A stretch of DNA of 50,580 nucleotides from CAYOXD01 sp964407825. Its GTDB lineage: Bacteria > Desulfobacterota > Desulfobacteria > Desulfobacterales > JAFDDL01. Where the stretch lies: NCBI GenBank assembly GCA_964407825.1, contig CAYOXD010000010.1, positions 1 through 50,580 on the forward strand, read 5' to 3'. Below are positions 8,662 through 16,031 of the stretch, piece by piece; within the stretch, counting starts at the first letter, position 1; the number at the start of each line of letters is the position of its first letter. Made by a program: the position numbers and the translations under genes. The notes under the pieces were generated by a model. It was not told the origin of the DNA, ran no database searches, and was given only the letters and a program-made list of their open reading frames with translations.

Positions 8662-9014
8662 GTGTTCAGCTTCCGTTTGAAAAGGGATCCGAAGGCAAGG
8701 GAAGACGCCGCTGGAGAGTCTGCGCTTTCTTCCCCCGCATCCGGCAGTCTGGCCAACAGGTTGATCTGCTGGGGAGTGACGCCCAGCAACAGCCGTTTAC
8801 CCTGGACCTCCACCACCACGATGCGTTCCTTGGGCGCCAGATGGGCTGATGCATGAATCCGGATGAGTCCGGCCTGGCGCGATCCACCGCCGTGATAGAA
8901 CCGCCGCAGCAGCCATAGAAGGCCGATCAAGAGCCCCAGCACAATGCACAGCATGCCGAAGCTCTTGAGCAGGGTCACCCACAGGTCAGGCATGGGGGTG
9001 GCAAGCTTATCCAA
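8658..9014 (-). CDS. fliO: Flagellar assembly protein FliO
   Basis: FliO is a small bitopic membrane protein that helps assemble the FliP ring. One membrane helix (residues about 17-37, GMLCIVLGLLIGLLWLLRR) is followed by a cytoplasmic domain with the FliO-typical IRIHASAHLAPKERIVVVEVQGKRLLLGVTPQQINLLARL run. The start is uncertain: the longest version uses TTG at 9012-9014, overlapping the fliN end; an ATG at 8991-8993 is the alternative. Length (118) fits the family. Confidence 0.9.
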   Translation of the reverse strand: MDKLATPMPDLWVTLLKSFGMLCIVLGLLIGLLWLLRRFYHGGGSRQAGLIRIHASAHLAPKERIVVVEVQGKRLLLGVTPQQINLLARLPDAGEESADSPAASSLAFGSLFKRKLNT

Positions 9015-9330
9015 GGCTCTTAACCCGTTCCAGGGGGCTCACGATGTCCGTCAGCCGGACTCCGAATTTCTCGTTGACCACCACCACCTCCCCACGGGCC
9101 ACCAATTTCCGGTTGATGAAGATCTCCAGGGGTTCCCCGGCAATCTTGTTGAGCTCCACGATGGAGCCCTGTCCAAGCTGGAGAAGATCATTCACCAGCA
9201 TCTTGGTCCTCCCCAACTCCACCGTGAGGTCCAGGGGGATATCCAGGATAAAATCGAGATCCCTGGACTCCGCCGCCACATCGGCCGCTTCTTCCCCCGC
9301 GTTGTTTTCCTTGTGCTCTGTTTCACTCAT
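9007..9330 (-). CDS. fliN: Flagellar motor switch protein FliN
   Basis: FliN builds the base of the C-ring and takes part in switching and export-substrate docking. After an acidic tail of about 25 residues, the SpoA domain reads FILDIPLDLTVELGRTKM, then LLQLGQGSIVELNKIAGEPL and ARGEVVVVNEKFGVRLTDIV, all family hallmarks. Length (107) is normal for a short FliN without a CheC-like domain. It sits between fliM and fliO; a 127-bp spacer separates it from fliM. Confidence 0.97.
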   Translation of the reverse strand: MSETEHKENNAGEEAADVAAESRDLDFILDIPLDLTVELGRTKMLVNDLLQLGQGSIVELNKIAGEPLEIFINRKLVARGEVVVVNEKFGVRLTDIVSPLERVKSLG

Positions 9331-9457
9331 GCGTCCCTACTCCCACCCGATCCGGCATCGCCGGAGATCAGGCATCTGTGAATTCCCAGGGGTTCCCCTC
9401 CCCCGCACCGTCCACCATCTTTAAACAGTTCATTGTTCACGGTTCACCGTCCTCAAT

Positions 9458-10435
9458 TCACTCCCGATCGATCCGGGACTCCACCCGAAAGGCCTGGAAC
9501 CCGCGCTGCACGCCGGCATAACCCCTGAGCTTGGCAAGCTCATCCACGTATGCAAAGAGGGTCTGCTCGGCATCCTTATCGAGCTGAATGATATCGCCAA
9601 CCTTCAGATTGATCAGACGCTCGCCGGTGATTTCCGCCGTTCCCAGCTCCACCCGCACATCGATGGACGAGGACATGATGATGGTCGAGAGCCGCTGGCG
9701 CCAGGCATGGTCGATTTCCAGGGCATCGCTCTGGAATCCGGCGGTGAGCTTATGCCGGATCGGTTCGATCATGGAGTAGGGCAGGCACAGGGAAATGGTC
9801 CCGGAGCTCTGCTCAAGCTCCACCTCGAACTTGGAGACGATCACCAGGTCCGTGGGGGGCGCGATGGTGGCGAACTGGGGATTTACCTCAGCCCGGACAT
9901 AGACGGTTTGGATCGGCTCCACCGGCGCCCAGGCGGTTTCCAGATCCTTGAGGCAGGCGGTGACCACCTTTCCAATCATCGCCTCCTCGATGGCCGTGAA
10001 TTCCCGGCCCTCGATCTTCGTCTTGCCCATCCCTTGTCCGCCGAAAAAGGTATCGATGAGGTTGTAGACCAGCTCGCTTTCCAGCACCAGCAGCACATAC
10101 CCCCGCAGGGGCTCCATGCGAAACACGTGGAGGCTCGTGGGCACGGGAAGCGATCGGCCGAACTCGGAAAATTTCAGCGTTTCCATGGATTCGGCGGCGA
10201 TATCGATGGTGGTGTGCAATACGTTGGAGATACTGACACGCATCTCCCTTGCGAACCGCTCATTGATCACCTCGAAGGTCGGCATCCGTCCCCGGATCAC
10301 CCGCTCCTGACTGGCGAAATCGTAGGACGAGACCATGCCCGTGTCTGGCGCGACATCGGTCTCGGTCTCTATCTTTCCGGCGCTCAGCCCGGCCAGCAGA
10401 CTGTCCACCTCATTCTGGGTAAGTATTTCGCTCAT
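9458..10435 (-). CDS. fliM: Flagellar motor switch protein FliM
   Basis: FliM is the middle C-ring protein that receives CheY-P. The N-terminal peptide MSEILTQNEVDSLLAGL is the CheY-binding segment. The middle CheC-like domain carries YDFASQERVIRGRMPTFEVI and, later, GGQGMGKT. The C-terminal SpoA domain (from about residue 240) includes ELGTAEITGERLINLKVGDI. At 325 residues it is full length. This N-terminal motif is the internal reference for the repeated motif in the protein at 1-626. Confidence 0.98.
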   Translation of the reverse strand: MSEILTQNEVDSLLAGLSAGKIETETDVAPDTGMVSSYDFASQERVIRGRMPTFEVINERFAREMRVSISNVLHTTIDIAAESMETLKFSEFGRSLPVPTSLHVFRMEPLRGYVLLVLESELVYNLIDTFFGGQGMGKTKIEGREFTAIEEAMIGKVVTACLKDLETAWAPVEPIQTVYVRAEVNPQFATIAPPTDLVIVSKFEVELEQSSGTISLCLPYSMIEPIRHKLTAGFQSDALEIDHAWRQRLSTIIMSSSIDVRVELGTAEITGERLINLKVGDIIQLDKDAEQTLFAYVDELAKLRGYAGVQRGFQAFRVESRIDRE

Positions 10436-10441
10436 GGGTCC

Positions 10442-10918
10442 CTACTGAATAACGAATTGGGTGAAATAGAGGTTCCGGATCTTCCCTGTCGTCAGGATCT
10501 GATTGATATGGGTGATCAGTTCCGTCCGAAGGGCGATCTTGCCGTCGATCCCCTGAATATCCTCCAGGGTTTTGCTGCTCAGCAGCAGCAGGATCATATC
10601 CCTCAACTGGGGCAACCGCTGCTTGAGCTCGTCACCCAGCTTCTCGTCGGTGTATTCCAGATCGATCTTGGTTTTCAGATAGCGTTTTCCCCCCGGATCG
10701 TTCAGGTTCACCACAAAGGTGTCCATGGGGTAAGAGATGCTCTGCACCACATCCTGTGAGGCAGCGCCGCTTCCGCCCCCGGCGCTTGAGGCCTCCTGAC
10801 CGCCCTGCATCATCATCCATCCCACGACTCCGCCGCCCATCAGCAATACCACCACCAGAAGAATAATGACCAGCTTCAGGGATGACTTTTTCTTTGGTTC
10901 GGTAGTTTCTTCAGCCAC
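10442..10918 (-). CDS. fliL: Flagellar basal body-associated protein FliL
   Basis: FliL is a single-pass inner-membrane protein that rings the stator and stabilises it. A Lys-rich cytoplasmic start (EPKKKSSLK) is followed by one membrane helix (VIILLVVVLLMGGGVVGWMM). A Gly/Ala/Ser linker leads to the periplasmic domain with FVVNLNDPGGKRYLKTKIDL. The GTG start at 10916-10918 is supported by a strong GAGGGGG ribosome site 4-6 bases upstream. It lies directly ahead of fliM, 6 bp apart, and downstream of motB. Confidence 0.95.
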   Translation of the reverse strand: MAEETTEPKKKSSLKLVIILLVVVLLMGGGVVGWMMMQGGQEASSAGGGSGAASQDVVQSISYPMDTFVVNLNDPGGKRYLKTKIDLEYTDEKLGDELKQRLPQLRDMILLLLSSKTLEDIQGIDGKIALRTELITHINQILTTGKIRNLYFTQFVIQ

Positions 10919-10943
10919 AATTCCCCCTCTTTTCAGCTAATCG

Positions 10944-11678
10944 TTAAGTTGGTTTCTTGATAATAAATTCAACACGCCTGTTCTTTGCTCGACCCTCGGG
11001 GCTGTCATTGGAATACTTGGGAAGCAGGGCGCCATAACCGCCGGCGGCCAGTCGATCCGGCCGCAGGCCCCGGCTGTCGACCAGGTAGTACAGAACATTC
11101 AAGGCCCGATCGGCCGACAGTTCAAGATTGGAGGAAAATCGAGGCCCTTTGACCGGCACATTGTCTGTGTAACCCATCACCAGGATGTCGTTGGTGGCAA
11201 ATTTGAACAGCCGGCCGATTTCATCCAGGAGATACAGCCGATCCAGACGTATCTTCGCTTGCCCGCTGTTGAAAAGCGCATCGGCGCCCATGCTGATGAC
11301 GATCCCCCGATGGTCCTCGGTGATATCAACGATGTCCCGCAGCTTGACCCTGTGTGCGCTGCTGATCGTCGGCGGCGCCTCGACCCCCTCGAGAAGGTTG
11401 AGGGCCTCTTCGAGCTTCGCCGTGGAGGTGATCGTAAAGGGTTTGATGTTAGGCACGAAATTGATCGTATCCTGCACCTGTTCCCGCTGTTGAACATAGT
11501 CCAGGGGCCCGTATGAGCGAACGAACATCTCCTTCACCTTGCCGGCATCCATGGACTTCATGGTCAGCAGAAGCACGAAAAAGGTGAGCAGCAGCATGAT
11601 CAGATCCGCGAAGGTGGCCATCCACCCATTGGGATCCGCCTTGAAGCCGCCATCGTTGCTATCGTCTTTTCTGCTCAT
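10944..11678 (-). CDS. motB: Flagellar stator protein MotB
   Basis: MotB is the peptidoglycan-anchored stator subunit. The single membrane helix reads WMATFADLIMLLLTFFVLLL and contains the ion-binding Asp (D25 from this start). The plug and linker follow. The OmpA-like domain (about 125-244) shows LVMGYTDNVP, SADRALNVLYYLVD, AAGGYGALLP and NRRVEFIIKK. The ATG at 11676-11678 is chosen over an upstream TTG at 11690; neither has a strong ribosome site. It lies next to a paralogue (11712-12509) that lacks the Asp. Confidence 0.95.
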   Translation of the reverse strand: MSRKDDSNDGGFKADPNGWMATFADLIMLLLTFFVLLLTMKSMDAGKVKEMFVRSYGPLDYVQQREQVQDTINFVPNIKPFTITSTAKLEEALNLLEGVEAPPTISSAHRVKLRDIVDITEDHRGIVISMGADALFNSGQAKIRLDRLYLLDEIGRLFKFATNDILVMGYTDNVPVKGPRFSSNLELSADRALNVLYYLVDSRGLRPDRLAAGGYGALLPKYSNDSPEGRAKNRRVEFIIKKPT

Positions 11679-11711
11679 ATATATCGGCAATTGGTTGGAT
11701 AATGTTCCGCA

Positions 11712-12509
11712 TCAGTGGCCGGCGCCCTGCGCCCCCTCCCCCTGCATGCCATTATGTTGCTGATCAAATACGTTGAAGAAAAAGTCTTTGAAAGTAAAGG
11801 CACCCGAAGGCCTACCCCTCATCCCTTCGTGGAGGAACACCACATCCACCCGCCGGTTCAACCGGCGGGTTTCACGGGTGTTATTGGATACCCTGGGATG
11901 ATATTGTCCCCAGCCATAGGCCGTTAGAAGGTTCGGGGCAACCCCCGCCTTTTTGATCAAAAAGGCCTGAACGCTCACCGCCCTCAGGGTCGACAACTCC
12001 CGTGGGGGGGGACTGCCCTTGATGCCACTTCCCATATTATCCATATAACCTACAATACTTACAGGATACGTATGCTTCCGGATGATTTTGGACAGTTTGT
12101 ACAGCATCTTCTTGCCTGCGGGGACGAGGGTGCTCCCGCCGGGTTCGAACAATCGTGCGTCCGGGATACACAACACGCTGCGCCGGCGGTCCTCGGTAAC
12201 GATGAGGCGCTGGCCGGAATGTCCCTGCCCCTTGATCAGGGAGCTGAAATCCACCAGACCGGTAAGCTGATGGATACTGCTGGGAGAAAGTTGCCTTCCG
12301 GAGCCGGGAAGCACGGAGTTACCACCCGACAGGATGCCGAAGCTGTCCATCAGGGAGCCCAGCGCCACCCGTTCCCGTTTCTGATCCACCACGGCGATGG
12401 CATTCAACATGATGAAAAAAGCCAGCAGGATAATGAACAGGCTGATGGTCATCATCTGGAGAAGATCGGTTCCGGAGTCCTCCTCGCTCTTTTTTCTCCT
12501 TCTGCCCAT
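11712..12509 (-). CDS. MotB/OmpA-family paralogue lacking the stator aspartate
   Basis: A 265-residue MotB-like protein: basic cytoplasmic start (MGRRRKKSEEDS), one membrane helix (MMTISLFIILLAFFIMLNAI) and a C-terminal OmpA-like peptidoglycan-binding domain (VGYMDNMGSG, TLRAVSVQAFLIK, GWGQYHPRVSNNT, RRLNRRVDVVFL). Aligning its FF pair with MotB puts Ser23 where MotB has the ion-binding Asp, so it should not carry the proton or sodium path alone. It lies between motA and motB, 23 bp after motA, in one operon. It could be an accessory stator anchor, a decoy subunit, or a structural ring protein. Its role is not known to me. Confidence 0.85.
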   Translation of the reverse strand: MGRRRKKSEEDSGTDLLQMMTISLFIILLAFFIMLNAIAVVDQKRERVALGSLMDSFGILSGGNSVLPGSGRQLSPSSIHQLTGLVDFSSLIKGQGHSGQRLIVTEDRRRSVLCIPDARLFEPGGSTLVPAGKKMLYKLSKIIRKHTYPVSIVGYMDNMGSGIKGSPPPRELSTLRAVSVQAFLIKKAGVAPNLLTAYGWGQYHPRVSNNTRETRRLNRRVDVVFLHEGMRGRPSGAFTFKDFFFNVFDQQHNGMQGEGAQGAGH

Positions 12510-12532
12510 GGTCTCAGTCCCCGGTACTCCTG

Positions 12533-13297
12533 TTAAAAGTTGCTCTTTCGCATCTTGGGGGCGACGAAGGCGAGCATCTTCTGCTCGAGAATTCTCGGAT
12601 TCTCGCCCCGGGTGAGGGACAGGACCCCCTCGATGACCATCTCCTTTGTCAGCGTCTCCTCCTTGCTGCGGCCCCGCAGCTTCCCGGCGATGGGATTACA
12701 GATGAGGTTGGACATGATGGAACCGTAAAAGGTGGTCAGCAGCGCCACCGCCATGGCCGGCCCGATGGTGCTGGGGTTATTCATGGTCTGAAGCATCTGC
12801 ACGAGACCGATGAGCGTGCCGATCATTCCCATGGCGGGGGCGAAGCTGCCCATGGTGGAGAAGACCTCGGCCCCGAGCTGGTGGCGCTCCCTCAGGTAGC
12901 TTACCTCCGTATCGAGGATCTCCTGGATGGATTGGGGCTCCAACCCGTCCACCGCCATCTGGAGTCCCTTCTTAAGAAATTCGTCCTTGATTTCCTTGAC
13001 ATCCGACTCCAGGGCCAGAATCCCCTCCCGCCGGGCCTTGGACCCCAGATTCACGAACTGCTTGATCACGGCCTCCACCGCGGGGATGGCGCCCGCGAAA
13101 AAGGCATTCTTGACCACGGCCATGGAGCCCAAGACATCTTTCAGGGGATAGTTGATCATGGTCGCGCCGATGGTGCCGCCCACGACGATCATCAGGGAGG
13201 GCACATTGACAAAAAGGATCAGTCCCCCTCCCATGGCGATGGAGACGATCACCAGCCCGAACGCGGAAAAGATACCAAGAATGGTTGCCAGATCCAT
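12533..13297 (-). CDS. motA: Flagellar stator protein MotA
   Basis: MotA is the ion-channel partner of MotB with four membrane helices. Visible hallmarks are NVPSLMIVVGGTIGATMINYP near the N-terminus, the cytoplasmic loop with REGILALESDVKEI, and GSFAPAMGMIGTLIGLVQML with the conserved Pro region followed by AMAVALLTTFYGSIMSNLI. Length (254) matches the PomA/MotA group. It is first in a probable motA-motB-like-motB-fliL-fliM operon, and a strong sigma-54 promoter sits about 100 bp upstream. Confidence 0.97.
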   Translation of the reverse strand: MDLATILGIFSAFGLVIVSIAMGGGLILFVNVPSLMIVVGGTIGATMINYPLKDVLGSMAVVKNAFFAGAIPAVEAVIKQFVNLGSKARREGILALESDVKEIKDEFLKKGLQMAVDGLEPQSIQEILDTEVSYLRERHQLGAEVFSTMGSFAPAMGMIGTLIGLVQMLQTMNNPSTIGPAMAVALLTTFYGSIMSNLICNPIAGKLRGRSKEETLTKEMVIEGVLSLTRGENPRILEQKMLAFVAPKMRKSNF

Positions 13298-13349
13298 AGA
13301 TGCGGATTCTCTTTGAGATATCGGTTAAGGAATTATGAAAATGCCGTAA

Positions 13350-13373
13350 CTATCATCCATTATTGGATGATAG
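13350..13373. repeat. Perfect 10-bp inverted repeat in the motA leader
   Basis: CTATCATCCA and TGGATGATAG are exact reverse complements separated by TTAT. The element starts roughly 14 bases downstream of the expected sigma-54 start site and ends 53 bp before the motA start codon. It could be an RNA hairpin, or an activator site, since some FlrC-type activators bind downstream of the promoter. I found no matching copy near the other three sigma-54 sites. Confidence 0.75.
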
Positions 13374-13398
13374 CGACGCTGTCGCGCTATACCATAAA

Positions 13399-13413
13399 GC
13401 AACCTGCGTGCCA
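13399..13413 (-). promoter_or_regulatory. Sigma-54 promoter for motA operon
   Basis: Read on the minus strand the site is TTGGCACGCAGGTTGCTTT, an exact match to the sigma-54 consensus TGGCACG-N4-TTGC with GG at -24 and GC at -12. The start site would lie about 12 bases beyond the GC, near 13387, giving a leader of about 90 bases to motA. Two sigma-54 activators are encoded at 25300 and 29607. Confidence 0.9.
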
Positions 13414-13577
13414 AGCGGTATTGTGCGTTATGGTGGGCCGGGAACGAATTTTACCTACTGGTATCATTCACCATTTCAGACATAGACCGGAGCGGTGGCG
13501 GGGGGAACGACAGGATAGGTTTCTGGCGCTCCGTCAATGAAATGACAGGAAGGGGGCCTTGGTAAACGGATGAGAGA

Positions 13578-13611
13578 CCGTGCACGCGCACGTGGACGAA
13601 CGCGTGCACGG
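13578..13611 (-). terminator. Hairpin downstream of flgE
   Basis: An 11-bp perfect inverted repeat (CCGTGCACGCG / CGCGTGCACGG, 12-base loop) lies 8 bp after the flgE stop and before the motA promoter. This placement suits the end of the fliK-flgD-flgE transcript. There is no good T-run after it on the minus strand, so it may stabilise the RNA 3' end or act with Rho. Confidence 0.5.
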
Positions 13612-13618
13612 ATTTCAA

Positions 13619-15219
13619 TTATCGGATCATGTTGATGGTGTCCCCCAGCATCGAGTCCACCGTGGTGACGATCTTGGAGTTGGCCTGATACCCCCTCTGG
13701 GTGGTGATCATCTTCACGAACTCGTTGGAGATATCCACGTTGGACTGCTCCAGGGAGTTGGAGGCGATGGAGCCGAGCCCCGTGGTCCCCGGCTTGTTGG
13801 TAATGGCCGGGCCGCTGGTGCGGGTCGCCCTATAGAGGCTGCCCCCCTCCTTGAAAAGTCCCTGTTCGTTCTGGAACTTGGCCAGGGCGACGCGGAACAG
13901 CGGGGTCACCTGCCCGTTGGAATACTGGCCCGTCATGACCCCGTCGGTATCCACCGAGACGCTCTGCAGGTCCCCGGCGCCGTATCCGGTGGCCGATTGA
14001 AAGACCGTGGTGGAGGCCGAGGAGTACATGGTGGTGGCAAGGGAGTCCGACACGAAATCGGCGCCGTTGTACTGGGCCCCGAAATTGAGATCGACGCTTT
14101 GAGCGGCAGCGGCTCCTCCCAGGAAATTGGGATCGAACGAATAGTAAGGCGTGGAGGCATTTAAAGTTTCGGCGGTATAGTCGGCTGCCGTGGCCGGATC
14201 CCCCGTCCCGGCAAAGGTGGAAAAGGTCTGGTCCGTCAATTTTCCGGCGTCGCTGAATTGCAGTGTGCCCTTGCCATAGAGCCCGGCCCCCGAGGTTCCG
14301 GCTGCACCGGTCCGGTTGTCCTCGCCGGGATTGCCGGTCACCACGTATTCATAGGTGCGGTTGGTGGGATCCACCATATCGTAATAGACCGTGACATCGT
14401 GGGTATCTCCCAGGGAGTCATAGACCTTCACCGTGCTCTGGTAATCGTAGGCCGTATCGGGCATGGGCGGATCGGCCGTCCCGTCCCAGGCGGAGGCCAG
14501 ACCGCCGGCGGCGGCGGGGGTATTGTCGGCGCCGGCGGAGTTGAGGTTTGTAATCAAGGTGACGCTGTCCGAAGCTTCGGGCGGGGAGGTGAAGCTGTCC
14601 AGCTTGATGTCCGTAATGGATCCGACATCCTCCACCGCGCCGGTGGTGGNNNNNNNNNNNNNNNNNNNNNNNNNNNNNNNNNNNNNNNNNNNNNNNNNNN
14701 NNNNNNNNNNNNNNNNNNNNNNNNNNNNNNNNNNNNNNNNNNNNNNNNNCTGTCCAGCTTGATGTCCGTAATGGATCCGACATCCTCCACCGCGCCGGTG
14801 GTGGTGTTCTTGGTCAACGCCCATCCCTTCACCACATAGCCTGCCGGGTTGGTAAAATTCCCGTCCTTGTCAAACTGGAAGCTGCCGGCCCGGGAGTAAT
14901 ACATATTATTCGTATTATCCGGCTGCCCCAGGACGAAGAACCCCTCCCCGCCAATGGCCAGATCCGTTGGGGAGGAGGTGGATTCGAAGGAGCCCTGTTC
15001 AAACTCCTGGGTGACATCCCCGAGAGCGGTACCACGGCCCACCTGGGCGGTGCCGGACTGGGTGGCCACCGTCTGGCTCAGGACGTCCTGAAACAAAACC
15101 CGGCTCGATTTAAAGCCAACGGTATTGACGTTGGAAATGTTGTCACCGACGACCGTCATGGCATTGCTCAGGGTTGACAACCCGCTGACACCTGAATAAA
15201 GACTGCTCGTTAGACCCAT
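13619..15219 (-). CDS. flgE: Flagellar hook protein FlgE (interrupted by an artefactual scaffold gap)
   Basis: FlgE polymerises into the hook. The N-terminus has GLTSSLYSGVSGLSTLSNAM and DNISNVNTVGFKSSR; the C-terminus has SNVDISNEFVKMITTQRGYQ and ANSKIVTTVDSML, the D0 coiled-coil hallmarks. The middle is a variable hook domain. The gene is split by 100 Ns (14650-14749) flanked by two identical 55-base copies (14595-14649 and 14750-14804). Removing the Ns and one copy takes out 155 bases and joins both halves in frame, giving 1446 bases and 481 residues, a normal FlgE. I therefore treat it as one intact gene. Confidence 0.95.
14650..14749. other. Scaffold gap of 100 Ns
   Basis: One hundred Ns with the same 55 bases on both sides show that two contigs overlapped but were not merged. 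The gap is probably an assembly placeholder, not missing sequence. Confidence 0.97.
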
Positions 15220-15274
15220 GCCTCTGCCTCCTTAGTTATATTGAAGCAATATAAATTAGTTTAGGTAACTATGC

Positions 15275-16009
15275 TTATGAACTCGTGCTGGTGTCATCCC
15301 AGATTTTGGTTACCGAGGACGGCGTGATCTTCTGGTTCCCCATCAGCAGGTAGGAGGTGCCCTGATCGTAGGTCACGCCCGTTATCTTGCCGGTGAGGCC
15401 CGTATCCAAAGCGTTGTAACCCCCGTTGGCATCCATGGCGTAGACCTTGTAGGTATAGGTCCCATCCGGCAATTGATTCCCGCTTGAATCGAGACCGTTC
15501 CAATTCACCTGATAGTTTCCGGCGCTCTGTTGCCCCGGTGCGATCTGTGCCACCTGAGTCCCATTGGAGTCGTAGACATCGATGAGGGTGGAGCAGTTCG
15601 AGTCCAGATGATAGGCCCCCCCGCTGAGCTTCCCGCTGCTCAGGGTCATGCTGTTGTCCTCGCTGGTGACCTCCTTGCCGATGTAATCCAACAAGTTGCT
15701 GTTATCCTTGCCCGCCACGGTGCTCTGAAGAGACTTCAGGTTGTCGTTCACATTGAACAGCTGCTCCACGGAGGAGAACTGGGCCAACTGTGCGGCAAAA
15801 TCCGATCCCTGCATGGGATTGAGCGGGTCCTGGTTCTTCAGCTGTGCCACCAGCATGGTCAGAAAGGCATTTTCACCCATGGGATTGTTCGCATCGCTCG
15901 CCTGACTCGTGGCGGTCTGGGTCGTGCTCTTCTTGCTGGTAGCGGTATTGCTCGCTCCGATGAGCGCGTTATACCCACTGATATCCGAGGTTACGGTTCC
16001 AGATGACAT
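15275..16009 (-). CDS. flgD: Flagellar hook capping protein FlgD
   Basis: FlgD is the scaffold at the hook tip. The N-terminal half carries the family signature AFLTMLVAQLKNQDPLNPMQ followed by AAQLAQFSSVEQL. The C-terminal half has the FlgD Tudor/fibronectin-like region with QSAGNYQVNWNGLDSSGNQL and PDGTYTYKVYA. Length (244) is normal. It lies between fliK and flgE, the standard hook gene order, 22 bp after fliK. Confidence 0.97.
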   Translation of the reverse strand: MSSGTVTSDISGYNALIGASNTATSKKSTTQTATSQASDANNPMGENAFLTMLVAQLKNQDPLNPMQGSDFAAQLAQFSSVEQLFNVNDNLKSLQSTVAGKDNSNLLDYIGKEVTSEDNSMTLSSGKLSGGAYHLDSNCSTLIDVYDSNGTQVAQIAPGQQSAGNYQVNWNGLDSSGNQLPDGTYTYKVYAMDANGGYNALDTGLTGKITGVTYDQGTSYLLMGNQKITPSSVTKIWDDTSTSS

Positions 16010-16031
16010 TAAGTATCCCCCTTTATTTCCT

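Larger units (their letters stand above)
13298..13618. other. Intergenic region between flgE and motA
   Basis: These 321 bases contain no convincing gene. Read on the minus strand they hold, in order, a hairpin after flgE, about 160 bases with nothing I recognise, a sigma-54 promoter, a 10-bp inverted repeat in the presumed motA leader, and the motA start. Each is listed separately. Confidence 0.7.

Noticed and set aside
9707..10759. 350-codon plus-strand open frame
   Set aside because: It is antisense to fliM and fliL, with His/Gly/Asp-rich composition typical of shadow frames in GC-rich DNA.
13619..14824. flgE as a pseudogene or two partial genes
   Set aside because: The interruption is a 100-N gap flanked by a duplicated 55-base contig overlap; merging it restores the full frame.
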